Shown piece after piece: positions 23,700-33,993 of a DNA stretch of 64,000 nucleotides; the stretch's first letter is position 1, and the number at the start of each line of letters is the position of its first letter. The stretch spans positions 1 through 64,000 of the forward strand of contig DASQIZ010000115.1 in the NCBI GenBank assembly GCA_035631315.1. The letters are read 5' to 3'. The position numbers and the translations under genes are program-made. The DNA is from 40CM-2-70-7 sp035631315. Its GTDB lineage: Bacteria > Gemmatimonadota > Gemmatimonadetes > Gemmatimonadales > GWC2-71-9. Under the pieces are notes generated by a model, which worked only from the letters and a program-made list of their open reading frames with translations, searched no databases and was not told where the DNA came from.

Positions 23700-24808
23700 G
23701 GGAGAACCCGATACCTCCCCGACATCCCGTCCATCATGTGCTCGCCGAAGTGGCAATGGAAAAGCCAGATACCGGCGACGTCCGGCACCATGTCGGCCTC
23801 GGTCATCGTGAGCGGTCCGTCGAGGTCGATCACGTCGTGCCGGGTGCCGTTCTGCAACACGGTGTTGCCGTGCCAGTGCGGCGAATGGATGTCGTCGAAC
23901 CCGGTCGAGCTGAAGAGATACCAGCGGACCCGCTCCCCGACGTGCATGGTGAGCTCGTCCACCGGGAGGTTCCCGTACATCCTTCCGTTGATGTTGAGAT
24001 AGCCGAATTGGTAGAACCCAATGGGGCCCTTGGGACCCGCCGACGCCGTGTCCCCCGTGTAGCGCTTGAGATTGACGGGAACAAAGTGGGTGGTGTTCTC
24101 GTCGGTCGCCGCGAACATCGTGACGAACTCCCGGTCCACGTCCATGGGCGTCCCATCGGGTCGCGCCATGCCCCGCCGGGTCACGATAATCGCCCCGATC
24201 AATCCGGAGTACACGTCCTCGAGCTCGTTTACGTGTGAGTGATACGGCCACACGATGGAGCTGGGGTCATTCGGACCGGGCCCCGCGCGTTCGGTGATGG
24301 GCCAGGTGTAGCGGTACGTGCCACCGGTTGCCACCGAGTCGCCCGACTTGTCCTTCTCCCCGTCGTTGTAGAGCGCCCCCTCGGACTTCTTGTCGTAGAA
24401 CACGCCGTGCGGATGCATGCTCGCGGCGAAGTGCGTCCGATTCCGAAATACCACGACGATGGTGTCGCCCACTGCGCCCCGGAGCACCGGCCCCAGCATC
24501 TCGAGATGCTGCCACCGGGCATCGCGCGGCTTGAGTGTGGCGAACGTGGAATCGGTGTATTCCCGATAGATCGCCTTCCGAAAGATCCAGGCCACGGTGT
24601 TCGTGTCGGGCCCGCGCACGATGTGATACTGCTCGTACTTGTGCTGCCTCCCCATCGTGAGGTCCGAGTCCGACGGATTGTAGTTCCAGTCGGTCTCCTC
24701 GGCGGCGACATAGTAGGTGCGGGTGACGCCCTTCGGTTTCGCTTGGGCGGCGAGACTCGACCCGACGGACATCACAACAAACAAGAAGACGAGCGGACGC
24801 GGGCGCAT
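23696..24808 (-). CDS. exported multicopper oxidase
   Basis: 370 aa from the ATG at 24808 (GGAGAG site upstream), giving a signal peptide ending LAAQ; the longer ORF start at 24889 is rejected. All four copper-ligand motifs are present: MHPHGVFY, WPYHSHVNE, HSPHWHGNTV and LFHCHFGEHMM, the last holding the type 1 Cys. The length fits a two-cupredoxin-domain MCO rather than a three-domain laccase. The M-rich end (EHMMDGMSGRY) may help bind copper. Such enzymes oxidise Cu(I), Mn(II) or phenolics in the periplasm. No copper exporter is adjacent. Confidence 0.9.
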   Translation of the reverse strand: MRPRPLVFLFVVMSVGSSLAAQAKPKGVTRTYYVAAEETDWNYNPSDSDLTMGRQHKYEQYHIVRGPDTNTVAWIFRKAIYREYTDSTFATLKPRDARWQHLEMLGPVLRGAVGDTIVVVFRNRTHFAASMHPHGVFYDKKSEGALYNDGEKDKSGDSVATGGTYRYTWPITERAGPGPNDPSSIVWPYHSHVNELEDVYSGLIGAIIVTRRGMARPDGTPMDVDREFVTMFAATDENTTHFVPVNLKRYTGDTASAGPKGPIGFYQFGYLNINGRMYGNLPVDELTMHVGERVRWYLFSSTGFDDIHSPHWHGNTVLQNGTRHDVIDLDGPLTMTEADMVPDVAGIWLFHCHFGEHMMDGMSGRYRVLP

Positions 24809-24964
24809 CGACGGCTCTCCGGAGGTGGGGGCGGGGCCAAAGTACAGTCGGATGCACTGCGAAGCGACCTTCACAAAGTGACTCGCCAACTGCCGGGAGC
24901 TCGGTCGCGACGAATTGGGGTGCGGAGCTGCATCGGCGCCTCAAGGGCCGTCAGGTAGGGGAGG

Positions 24965-25043
24965 CTGCCCCTAGGGGTAGGTTGACCCTGAACCCGTTTC
25001 GGGCCCGGGTGGCCCCCACCTGAGGAACATCGCCTAGGGGCAG
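24965..25043. repeat. 11-bp inverted repeat enclosing GC-rich stems
   Basis: CTGCCCCTAGG (24965-24975) is matched perfectly by CCTAGGGGCAG (25033-25043), enclosing smaller complementary segments such as CCCG/CGGG. It lies in the 307-bp gap between the multicopper oxidase start (24808) and the next gene (25116). Apart from this and the terminator hairpin at 25062, nothing was seen in the gap. Confidence 0.5.
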
Positions 25044-25061
25044 GAATTGCTGGTTGCCAGC

Positions 25062-25102
25062 CGGTGAGTCGGCTAGTGACGGTATCACCAACCGACTCAC
25101 CG
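25062..25102. terminator. 11-bp hairpin downstream of the choice-of-anchor gene
   Basis: Perfect arms CGGTGAGTCGG (25062-25072) and CCGACTCACCG (25092-25102), 14 bp beyond the stop of the minus-strand gene at 25116. There is no long T tract, but the position and strength suggest a terminator. Confidence 0.55.
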
Positions 25103-25115
25103 CCTGACCGACTGA

Positions 25116-25742
25116 TCACTGAATCGAGCTGCTTGCCGACCCCACGACGATTTCATCGCCCGTCGTGAGATAGACGTGAATCATCCGCACCGACACGCTC
25201 ATCCCCTGATTGCCATGGCCGCCGCTCATCGTCTGTTCATTGAGCACGACGTAGCCACCAGGGATGTTCATGCGCGTGTTGGCCGCCGGCATGGCGTCGC
25301 CACTCGACACCGGCGTGCCGTTCACCACGAGATTGGTGATCACCGAGCCGTCGACGTCTCCGGCGATGGTCTTGCCGTTCATCGTGACGCTGGCAATTCC
25401 CACCACTCGGTCGGCCGTGATCAAGCCATTCAGCAGATTCACGTTCGACGCGGTGGCCACGCTCTGTTGAGAGCCCAGCCCGTCAGCGTCGGCTTCCCCA
25501 GCGGTCACAGCGGCTGTCGAGGCCGAGGTGAGCTGGGGCATCGCGACATTGGCGGCGTCGTCGGAGGCCTGACCGCCGCCGACCGGCATGGCCGCAACGG
25601 CGAATTGCGAGATCGCGCCGTTGCTCTTCACCGACACGGCGATACTCGAGCCGTTGACGGTGCGACTCGCGGTTTTCTGCGCTGCGAGAGGTACGGCCAC
25701 CAGAAGGAGGCCGACCCCAGTGAGTTGCATGATGCGATTCAT
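25116..25742 (-). CDS. exported choice-of-anchor P-like protein
   Basis: 208 aa from the ATG at 25742 with AAGGAG upstream; an upstream ORF extension overlaps the neighbouring gene and is rejected. Signal peptide ends VPLAAQ. The mature part is Ala/Ser/Val/Gly-rich with SNVNLLNGLITADRVVGIASV, the pattern of choice-of-anchor P surface proteins, then repeated beta segments and a late amphipathic SVRMIHVYLTTGDEIVVGSA. Probably a beta-rich surface or matrix protein. It follows the lipoprotein gene at 26320 by 17 bp, so the two form an operon. Confidence 0.65.
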   Translation of the reverse strand: MNRIMQLTGVGLLLVAVPLAAQKTASRTVNGSSIAVSVKSNGAISQFAVAAMPVGGGQASDDAANVAMPQLTSASTAAVTAGEADADGLGSQQSVATASNVNLLNGLITADRVVGIASVTMNGKTIAGDVDGSVITNLVVNGTPVSSGDAMPAANTRMNIPGGYVVLNEQTMSGGHGNQGMSVSVRMIHVYLTTGDEIVVGSASSSIQ

Positions 25743-25759
25743 GGGAGTCTCCTTGGGGC

Positions 25760-26320
25760 TCAGGACTTGTGGGCCTGGATGTTGCCGCCGGTGAGGGTGG
25801 TGGTCATCACGTTGTTGTGAATGCCATCCCCGGCGTCGTCGATCGTGAACATGAAGGTGTCGACCCCATGTCCCGGCTCGCCGTTGTCGCAGACCTGGAT
25901 GAAGTAGTGATGGTCGGTCCAGCCCGAGCCGGCGAAGACGTCCTTCTGTCGCACCGTCCCGTCCCACTCGGCGCAGGACCCGCCCGCCGAGTCCGGGAAC
26001 GAAGCGAAGTGTTCCATGGTGAGTGAGTGATTGAGCGTCTGCGTTTCATGAAAGACCACCTGCAGCTCGCCCTTGATCGCCCCCGAGTCGCATGCTTCGG
26101 CGTGAATGTTGAAGCCGAACGTCACCTTGCCCACGCCCGGAGGATCTACCCTGCCACCGCCGGTATACTTCCCACCGGCGTTGCATCCCACCCAGCCTTC
26201 CGGCGTCCGGGTGACCGACGTGGCCTGCTGTGGAGCGGCGGCATTCGGTTGTTCGCATGCCGCGACCACCAGGAGCGCCGCCGCTACGACGGCGGGCGCC
26301 ATTCCCTTCACTACGTGCAT
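25760..26320 (-). CDS. lipoprotein with post-COAP-1-like domain
   Basis: 186 aa from the ATG at 26320, with AGGAGG upstream. Lipobox VVAAC puts the lipidated Cys near residue 22. The remainder reads as one post-COAP-1 type domain: KYTGGGRVDPPGVGKVTFGFNIHAE, GELQVVFHE, then VCDNGEPGHGVDTFMFTIDDAG. In known proteins this domain follows a choice-of-anchor domain in the same chain; here it is encoded separately, directly upstream of the choice-of-anchor-like gene, suggesting the two products assemble together on the cell surface. Function unknown. Confidence 0.7.
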   Translation of the reverse strand: MHVVKGMAPAVVAAALLVVAACEQPNAAAPQQATSVTRTPEGWVGCNAGGKYTGGGRVDPPGVGKVTFGFNIHAEACDSGAIKGELQVVFHETQTLNHSLTMEHFASFPDSAGGSCAEWDGTVRQKDVFAGSGWTDHHYFIQVCDNGEPGHGVDTFMFTIDDAGDGIHNNVMTTTLTGGNIQAHKS

Positions 26321-26531
26321 AGGACCTCCTGTCCCAGGTGCGTTGAGGTACGGAGGCAGGGAATGGCAAGAGGGGTGCCTCCTTCCGGCGGACATCAGTA
26401 ACACATGAAAGCGAGGATCCATCGGGAAAAGCCCGGCGAAGCGTTACCGACTCGGTGCGCGAACTCGTCGCGATGCGCGCGCCACTCGGCGCCCGGGGAC
26501 GCCGTGCGCCGGGGAAACGGAGGCCCGTCGG

Positions 26532-27793
26532 ATGTCACAAATCCCCCCGCTGCCCCGTCATATGGGAGCCGTGTTAGCATTAGAACCCGCTATGGACAAC
26601 AAGTCAGCCGACCTCTCCGCCCTGCGCATCAACCGGGATGCGGTCCCGACGCCTTCAGGCAACGGAGGCGGCCGTCGACTGCTCGTCATCGGGATCCCAG
26701 TGATTCTGCTTCTGACCCTCACCGGCTTCCTGCTGGCGCGGAGCCTGGGCGGCGGGGTCCAGGTGCACCTCACGCCCGCGGTCCGGATCTCTCCGTCCCA
26801 GGCGAACGTGCTCGCGTCCGCGTCAGGCTACGTGGTCGCGCAACGCAAGGCCGCCGTGGCGTCGAAGGGCACCGGGCGCCTGGTCTATCTCGGGGTGGTC
26901 GAAGGGGACCGCGTGAAGGAAGGGCAGGTCATCGCCCGGATCGAGGACGCCGACGTCAAAGCCGCCTTGGCTCAGGCGCACGCGAACCTGGACCTCGGCA
27001 TGGCCGACTTGCATGACGCGAAGACGTCAATGGACCGGCAGGCGACCCTGCTCAAGCAGAACCTCGCGAGCCAGGCCGATTTCGATGCTGCGCAGGCGCG
27101 TTACCTGCGCGTCAGGGCCACCATCGCGCTCGACTCCGCTCAGGTCGACGCCGCGCAGGTCGCGGTCGAGAACACGGTCGTGCGGGCCCCGTTCGATGGG
27201 ACGGTGCTGACCAAGAGCGCCGACGTCGGCGAAGTGGTCTCGCCCCTCACGGGCGGCGCGTTCGCCAAAGCCTCCGTCGTGACGCTCGCGGACCTCGGCT
27301 CCCTTCAGGTCGAGGTCGATGTTTCCGAGTCGAACCTCGCGCAGGTGACCATCGGCGAGCCCTGCGAGATCGTGCTCGACGCATATCCGGACGTCCGGTA
27401 CGCGGGGTTCGTGGCGAAGATCGTCCCGACCGCAGACCGCGCGAAGGCCACGGTGCAGGTGAAGGTGGCGTTCAAGCACTATGACGCGAAGGTGCTTCCC
27501 GAGATGAGCGCCAAGGTGCACTTTCTCCCGCGTTCCACTGTGGCACAGACCCCCGAGGACACGCAGTCGGTGATCGCGGTGCCGGAGAAGGCACTCGCGC
27601 AGCGAAACGGGCAGTCGGTGGTGTACGTCGTCACGGACGGCCGGGCGGTGGAAGTGCCCGTGACCGCCGGCCGGCACTTCGGCTCCTCCGTGGCCATTCT
27701 GCAGGGCATCGCGGTGGGTACCGCCGTGGTGGACTCCGTCGACGACCGGCTCCACCGGGGCGTCAAAGTCAACGTAAAATCAGGAACCTCCCA

Positions 27794-27797
<4 letters not shown>
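26532..27797 (+). CDS. periplasmic adaptor (HlyD/MacA family) of an ABC exporter
   Basis: 421 aa. ATG 26532 is chosen because a GGAGG lies about 8 bases upstream; ATG 26592 is an alternative without such a site. One transmembrane helix (about 50-70), then the biotinyl-lipoyl half motif VASKGTGRLVYLGVVEGDRVKEGQVIARIEDADV, an alpha-helical hairpin with TLLKQNLASQADFDAAQARYL, the second half-motif VRAPFDGTVLTKSADVGEVV, and a beta-barrel domain. It bridges an inner-membrane ABC exporter to the outer membrane. First gene of a four-gene operon; the end overlaps the ATPase gene (GTGA). Confidence 0.9.
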
Positions 27798-28473
<676 letters not shown>

Positions 28474-28477
<4 letters not shown>

Positions 28478-29640
28478 AGATCCTCTCCATCATTTTCCGG
28501 AACGCCTTCCGCCATAAGCTGCGGTCGTTCCTCACGATCCTCGGGATCGCGACCGCGGTGATGGCGTTCGGCCTGCTGCGCACGATTGTGTCTGCCTGGA
28601 ACGCCGGGGTGTCGAACAGCGCCGAGAACCGGATGATCGTGCGGCATCGCGTGTCGTTCATCTTCCCGCTCCCCCAGGCCGATCTCACCGAGCTTCAGAA
28701 GGTCCCGGGCGTGGTCGGCGTGACGTGGTCCAACTGGTTTGGAGGCGTGTACGGCGACGCCAACGACTTCAAGAACTTCTGGCCCCGGATCGCGGTCGAC
28801 CCGGCGACCTACTTCCAGATGTATCCTGAATTCCTGGTCCCTCCCGACCAGCTTAAGGCGTTCCAGCAGGATCGGTCGGGCGTGATCATCGGCCGGAAGA
28901 CCGCCGAGCTGCATGGATTCAAGGTCGGGGACGTGATCACCCTGAACGGGGACATCTTCCCCGGCACCTGGCAGTTCACGGTTCGCGGGATCTATACCGG
29001 CAAGGAGCCCTCGACCGACGAAACCCAGATGTTTTTTCCGTGGGACTACCTGAACGAAAACGTGAAGCAGCGTGAGCCGGGCCGGACGGTGGGCGCTGGA
29101 TGGTACGTGCTTAAGGTCGACCGGCCCGACGATATGGTGAAGGTCGCGGCGGCCGTGGACACGATGTACACGAATTCTCAGGCTCCCACCAAGACGGAGA
29201 GCGAGCGGGCCTTCCAGCAGGGGTTCGTCGCGATGTCGTCGGCGATCATCACGTCGCTCGAGGTGATCAGCTTCGTGATCATTGGGATCATCCTGCTCGT
29301 CCTCGCCAACACGATCGTGATGGCGGTGCGGGAGCGCACGCGTGAGTACGCGGTGCTCAAGACGCTCGGATTCACCGGACGCCACGTGCTCACCTTCATT
29401 CTCGGCGAGGCCATGGTCATCGGGCTCTTCGGCGGCATCCTCGGGGTTCTGCTCACGTTCCCGATCGTGAAGGGTTTCGGGAAGGCGCTTCCGACGTTCT
29501 TCCCGATCATCGGCGTGTCGGGTGTCACGGTGGCGCTGGCGCTGGTTGCCGCGTGTCTCTGCGGCATCGCGGCCGGGGCCGCGCCCGCGATCCGCGCGGC
29601 GAAGATGCCGATCGTGTCGGGTCTGAGGACGGTGGGATGA
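28474..29640 (+). CDS. FtsX-like ABC permease (first)
   Basis: 388 aa, start overlapping the ATPase gene by ATGA. MacB topology: one N-terminal helix (FRHKLRSFLTILGIATAVMAFGLL), a large periplasmic domain (about 45-250), then three C-terminal helices including VISFVIIGIILLVLANTIVMAVRERTREYAVLKTLGF, the FtsX signature loop. Works with the ATPase and the second permease as a heterodimer. Likely exports or extracts lipids, peptides or antibiotics; substrate unknown. Confidence 0.9.
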
Positions 29641-30809
29641 AGATTCCGTTCTCCTACATCTGGCGCTCGCTCTGGGCTCGCCGGCTTACGACCACGCTTA
29701 CGATCGGCGGCGTCGCGCTGGTGGTGTTCGTGTTCGCCGGCGTGCTGATGCTGTCGCAGGGCATCACCAAGACGCTGGTCGACACGGGCTCTCCCGACAA
29801 CGCGATCATTCTCCGGAAGTCCGCGACCTCGGAGCTGGTGAGTCAGGTGGACCGCGGTACCGCGGAGATTCTCGAGACGGCACCCGAGATTGCGACTGGG
29901 CCTGACGGCAAGCCGCTGATCACGCGCGAGGTGAACCTCATCATCAATCTGAACAAGAAGGGCAATCACCTGGCGCTCGGGAACGTGACAGTGCGGGGTA
30001 CTTCTCCGCAGGGCCTTCACCTTCGGCCCGCCGTGAAGATCACGCAGGGGCGGATGTTCAACTTCGGCAGCCACGAGTTGATCGTCGGCGCGAACATCGC
30101 CCAGCGGTTCGAGGGTGTAGCGATGGGCGCGGATGTGCCCTTCGGAGGAGAGCACTGGACGGTCGTCGGGTACTTCGATGCCGGCGGGTCGGGGTTCGAT
30201 TCCGAGATCTGGGCTGACGCGGATCAGGTGATGCAGGCGTTCAATCGTCCCGTGTACTCGTCGATCACCTTCCGGCTCAAGGACCCGGCGCAGTTCGATG
30301 CCCTGAAAGCCCGGCTCGCCGCGGATCCACGGACGCAGTACATCGAACCCAAGCGCGAGCAGGACTTCTATCGCGAACAGTCGGCCAACATGGCGAAGTT
30401 CATCAGGATCCTCGGCCTCGTCGTGACGATCATCTTCTCGGTCGGCGCGATGATCGGCGCAATGATCACCATGTACGCCGCGGTCGCGAATCGCACGGTC
30501 GAGATCGGTACGCTCCGGGCCCTGGGCTTCAAGCGTCGCAGTGTGCTGGCCGCGTTCCTGCTCGAGGCCGTTCTACTCGCGGTGGTCGGCGGCGCGATCG
30601 GCGTCGCGCTGGCGTCCGGACTTTCATTTGCTCACGTCTCGACGGTGAACTTCGCGTCGTTCTCGGAGATCGGTTTCGGATTCTCGCTCACGGTCACCAT
30701 CGTGATCATCGCGTTCATCTTCGCGCTGTCGATGGGTGTGCTGGGCGGGTTCCTGCCGGCAGTGCGGGCTTCCAGGCTGCAGATCGTGAACGCGTTGAGG
30801 GGCAGCTAG
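29637..30809 (+). CDS. FtsX-like ABC permease (second)
   Basis: 390 aa from ATG 29637, overlapping the previous stop by ATGA; the ORF start at 29553 lies in the preceding gene. Same topology: N-terminal helix (TTTLTIGGVALVVFVFAGVLML), periplasmic domain, and three C-terminal helices with AVANRTVEIGTLRALGFKRRSVLAAFLLE. Having two distinct permeases implies a heterodimeric MacB-like transporter. The stop TAG shares CTAG with the stop of the convergent CHAT gene. Confidence 0.9.
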   Translation: MKIPFSYIWRSLWARRLTTTLTIGGVALVVFVFAGVLMLSQGITKTLVDTGSPDNAIILRKSATSELVSQVDRGTAEILETAPEIATGPDGKPLITREVNLIINLNKKGNHLALGNVTVRGTSPQGLHLRPAVKITQGRMFNFGSHELIVGANIAQRFEGVAMGADVPFGGEHWTVVGYFDAGGSGFDSEIWADADQVMQAFNRPVYSSITFRLKDPAQFDALKARLAADPRTQYIEPKREQDFYREQSANMAKFIRILGLVVTIIFSVGAMIGAMITMYAAVANRTVEIGTLRALGFKRRSVLAAFLLEAVLLAVVGGAIGVALASGLSFAHVSTVNFASFSEIGFGFSLTVTIVIIAFIFALSMGVLGGFLPAVRASRLQIVNALRGS

Positions 30810-33800
30810 CGTCCCCGCACGACCTCGAAGGCGGCCCAGAAGAATGGGTTGCCGGTATTGGGCAAGTGTCGGAGCCTCAGCTGCGCCACTCGCAGCGCTT
30901 CCGATGGTGTCTCCCCCAAAGCCACACCGCGATAGAAGGTCCCCATCAGATCCGCGGTCGGGGCTCCTACCGGCCATTGCGTGGCAACAACATTTCGAGC
31001 CCCGGACGCGAGAAACGCCCGGGCCAGACCGATCATTCCTTCTCCCCCCGATTCCGGTCCGCTCATCGTCTCGCAGGCCGACAACACAACGATCTGGAGG
31101 TGCCAGCGCTCCTCCATGATTTCCGACAGCTGCCAGAAACCGTCGTTGGCCGAGTCGGGCACGAGCCGCAAGTGGGAAGCGAGGGGGTCTCCGATGTTGG
31201 CGACGGCGTGTACCGCAAGATGCAGAATGTCATATCGAGGAGCCGATGCGCGTACTTCGGTTTCCGTGGCGGCTGTGCCCTCCAAGACTCGAAGGCGCTG
31301 CGGCCCGAACACCGACCGGAGCGCCTGATCCTCTTGCAGCGCCCCGGGGGCATCCGTGAAGACCGCCAGCGCAGTGGCTAAGGGAGCCCCGTGATCGTGT
31401 GCAAGGAACTGTGCCGATGGGAGGTACCGGATTTCATACCGGTCCAGGAGATAGGCCGTGTCCCGGTATCCGCCGGACGTCGGGAGCGCGGCCACCAGCG
31501 CTCCGAAGGGCAGGGCGTGCAGGGGCCCGTCCGCGGCAATGGCGAGTCGCGTGATGCCGGCGAGCGCCGGAAGAAGGGGGGAAACGAGAGACTGGTACAG
31601 GTGACTCGCGAGGTCGAGGTCGTAGGGTGCCCGGGCCATGTCGACACTCCCCGCGTACGGGTGGTCGAAGGGACGTCGCAGGCGTGCGACGGCCAGTGCG
31701 AGTGCCTCGGGGGAAATGGGGAGCTTCGTCACCTGACTCCCGCGGTTTGTGAGCACGACGGCGGTGACTGACGAGTCGAGCACGATGTAATCGAGGAGCG
31801 CCTCTCCGCGGCTGAGGCGGGCGCGAAGGGTCAGGAGCGGCAGTGGCGCGGGAATGCGCCTCTGGACGTCGTGACCCGCGAGGGCAACTGCCAGCGACAC
31901 GGCCTTTCGACGTTGAGACCACCGGAGTATCTGGTCGACGTCCCTCGGGCTGCGAGACGCCAACAGCAACCGGATCGCCTCGTTGAAGGGAGCCAGGTGG
32001 ACGGCTCGGTACCGAGTGCGGTCGAAGTCTTCGAACAGTGCCGCGGTGACGTGCTCAGCCGCACGGGCCGCGCGCGCATACTCGGACAGCGCGTCTCGGG
32101 TTTCTCCCATCCGCTCCAGCGCACGCGCGAACGCGAGCGACGTGTTCAGCTGTTCACTGTTCAGGGGGTGGGCCTCTGCCGTGAGGGTCGCCGTGCGCAG
32201 CGCCGCGAGGCCCTCGCCCGAGCGACCGAGTGCCAACAGGGCTTGGCCTCGGAGTGCGCTCGCTTCCACCCCCGCCGCGACGGCGTGGATTGTGTGGGCA
32301 AGGGACTCGGCCGTGATCGCGTCCGTTAGGGCTGCGGCCGGGTCGCCGGCCCGGAGGGCCAACTCCGCCGCCTCATTGTACGCCAGGGCCCCACCCTGAA
32401 CGTTGCCAGCCGCCGCTTGTAGGGTACTCCAACGCTCCGCGAGTCGAACGCCCTCCTCAGGGTGCCCGTGTCGGGCAATGAAGGCCGGCAGGAGAGGGGC
32501 ATCGAGTGGGACCCAGTCCAGTTGGGCGGAGTCGTGTTGCGCGGCCGCGTGCTCCGCGCTGTCGCTCTGGCCCAGTGCCTCAAAGATCCTTGTGAGGCCG
32601 GCGAGCGCCTGGCTGTACCACTGCCCCGGCCCGTGATGCGTGCGGACCGCCTCCCCGTAATAGTGCCGGGCGCGATCGAGTGCCCCGGTCCGTTCGAAGT
32701 ACTCACCGGCCCAGTATTGGTTGGTGCCTTGGTCGTCGATCACGCCCACCATAGCCGCAAATTGTGTGTCGGCGGATGCGTGCCAGCCCGCCTCCCATCG
32801 GATGAGCCCGGCGTCGTACCGGGCGACAGCCCGGTCATCGCTCCAACGGGCGCCTGCCGAGAGGGCGACATACCGGTCGATCGCCTTCACGGCCTGTCCC
32901 CAGGCGCCCTGTTCCTCATACGAGTGCGCGAGCTGATGCCACGCCGCCTCGGCCCAGTATTGGTCATCGACCAGAGAGTCGAGGGCGGTTGCTAGAAGGA
33001 GATCTCGGACCGCGCGTTCGGGCACGCCCGCCTTCGACTCGGCACGTCCGCGGCGGGTGTACAACCGCATCCGAGGGCCCGGCCAACCGGCGGAGTCCGC
33101 CAGCACCACGCCTGAATCCAGAGTGGTCATCGCTCGCGTCGCCAACCCTCCGTCCAGGAGAACCTCGCCGCGCACTTCGATCTGGTTGAGTCGGGATTCC
33201 CAGTCGGCAGTTGAAGCCGGCATGGCCATCCACAATCCACATGACGGGGGGAGAGGAAGTCGGACCGTCTTGAGGGCGGCACATCCCCACACCCGCGCTA
33301 GCGGCCGCCCGTCGCGGAATTCAGCGTCGGCGAACGGGAGCGCCAGGTAAGTGGCGGAAGACGTATCTCCCGCGCTCAGCAAGTCATCGATCGCGCGCGG
33401 GTAGAGCTCTCCCAGTGCGGTCGCCGGCCAAGGGCGGGTGAGGGCTTCCTGATCGACGCGTATCGCCTCCGGTAGTCGACCACTCGCTGCAAGGGCGGCG
33501 CTGAGCCGGAGCCAGTTGGCCGAGAGCGCCGGCGCGGCGCGCCATGCGGCCTCCGCCGACGACACGCGGGCTGTATCGCCGGCGTTCGACCAGCCCGACA
33601 TCAAGGCGATGTAGGTGAGCGAGCAGCCGCTCGAATCCCGGCGTGCCAGGCGGGTCAAACCTGCAAAGGCGGCAGAATCGGGAGGGTGCTCGCCGGTGGT
33701 CCGCCCCGCCGTGGCGAGTGCGAGACACTCCGTTACCGATCCCCCACGAGGATCCGGGTGCGCGTATTCCCGGCGGACGCGGACGTAGTCGCTGCGCCGC

Positions 33801-33901
33801 CACCGGATTTCCACGTAGCGGTACTCAGCCGGCAAGAAGGAGGGATCGGCATCCCGCGCCCGGCGTAGCAGGGCGAGCGCGCTGTCGGAGCGCAGCGCCA
33901 T
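30806..33901 (-). CDS. TPR-CHAT protease (caspase-like)
   Basis: 1031 aa from the ATG at 33901. About 650 residues of tetratricopeptide-like helices are followed by a CHAT domain (about 730-1031) with the catalytic pair intact: H898 in LHLAVHAV and C943 in VVLSACETMSGPESGGEGMIGLARAFL. CHAT enzymes are cysteine proteases of the caspase/separase clan. The reading frame stays open upstream through a hydrophobic LGQLALFALIAGG stretch that looks like a signal peptide, but no in-frame ATG, GTG or TTG was found there, so the true start is uncertain. Third gene after an ECF sigma factor and its anti-sigma factor. Confidence 0.88.
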   Translation of the reverse strand: MALRSDSALALLRRARDADPSFLPAEYRYVEIRWRRSDYVRVRREYAHPDPRGGSVTECLALATAGRTTGEHPPDSAAFAGLTRLARRDSSGCSLTYIALMSGWSNAGDTARVSSAEAAWRAAPALSANWLRLSAALAASGRLPEAIRVDQEALTRPWPATALGELYPRAIDDLLSAGDTSSATYLALPFADAEFRDGRPLARVWGCAALKTVRLPLPPSCGLWMAMPASTADWESRLNQIEVRGEVLLDGGLATRAMTTLDSGVVLADSAGWPGPRMRLYTRRGRAESKAGVPERAVRDLLLATALDSLVDDQYWAEAAWHQLAHSYEEQGAWGQAVKAIDRYVALSAGARWSDDRAVARYDAGLIRWEAGWHASADTQFAAMVGVIDDQGTNQYWAGEYFERTGALDRARHYYGEAVRTHHGPGQWYSQALAGLTRIFEALGQSDSAEHAAAQHDSAQLDWVPLDAPLLPAFIARHGHPEEGVRLAERWSTLQAAAGNVQGGALAYNEAAELALRAGDPAAALTDAITAESLAHTIHAVAAGVEASALRGQALLALGRSGEGLAALRTATLTAEAHPLNSEQLNTSLAFARALERMGETRDALSEYARAARAAEHVTAALFEDFDRTRYRAVHLAPFNEAIRLLLASRSPRDVDQILRWSQRRKAVSLAVALAGHDVQRRIPAPLPLLTLRARLSRGEALLDYIVLDSSVTAVVLTNRGSQVTKLPISPEALALAVARLRRPFDHPYAGSVDMARAPYDLDLASHLYQSLVSPLLPALAGITRLAIAADGPLHALPFGALVAALPTSGGYRDTAYLLDRYEIRYLPSAQFLAHDHGAPLATALAVFTDAPGALQEDQALRSVFGPQRLRVLEGTAATETEVRASAPRYDILHLAVHAVANIGDPLASHLRLVPDSANDGFWQLSEIMEERWHLQIVVLSACETMSGPESGGEGMIGLARAFLASGARNVVATQWPVGAPTADLMGTFYRGVALGETPSEALRVAQLRLRHLPNTGNPFFWAAFEVVRGR

Positions 33902-33993
33902 TTCCTGGTCGACCGAGGCGAGCCAAAGGCGGCGAGCGGTGAGCGAATCCCGCGGGCTCCCGCCTGCGATCAGCGCGAAGAGCGCGAGCTGCC

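Noticed and set aside
26321..26531. Possible riboswitch between the post-COAP-1 lipoprotein and the MacA-like gene
   Set aside because: Several GC-rich stems can be drawn on either strand, but none matches a riboswitch core.
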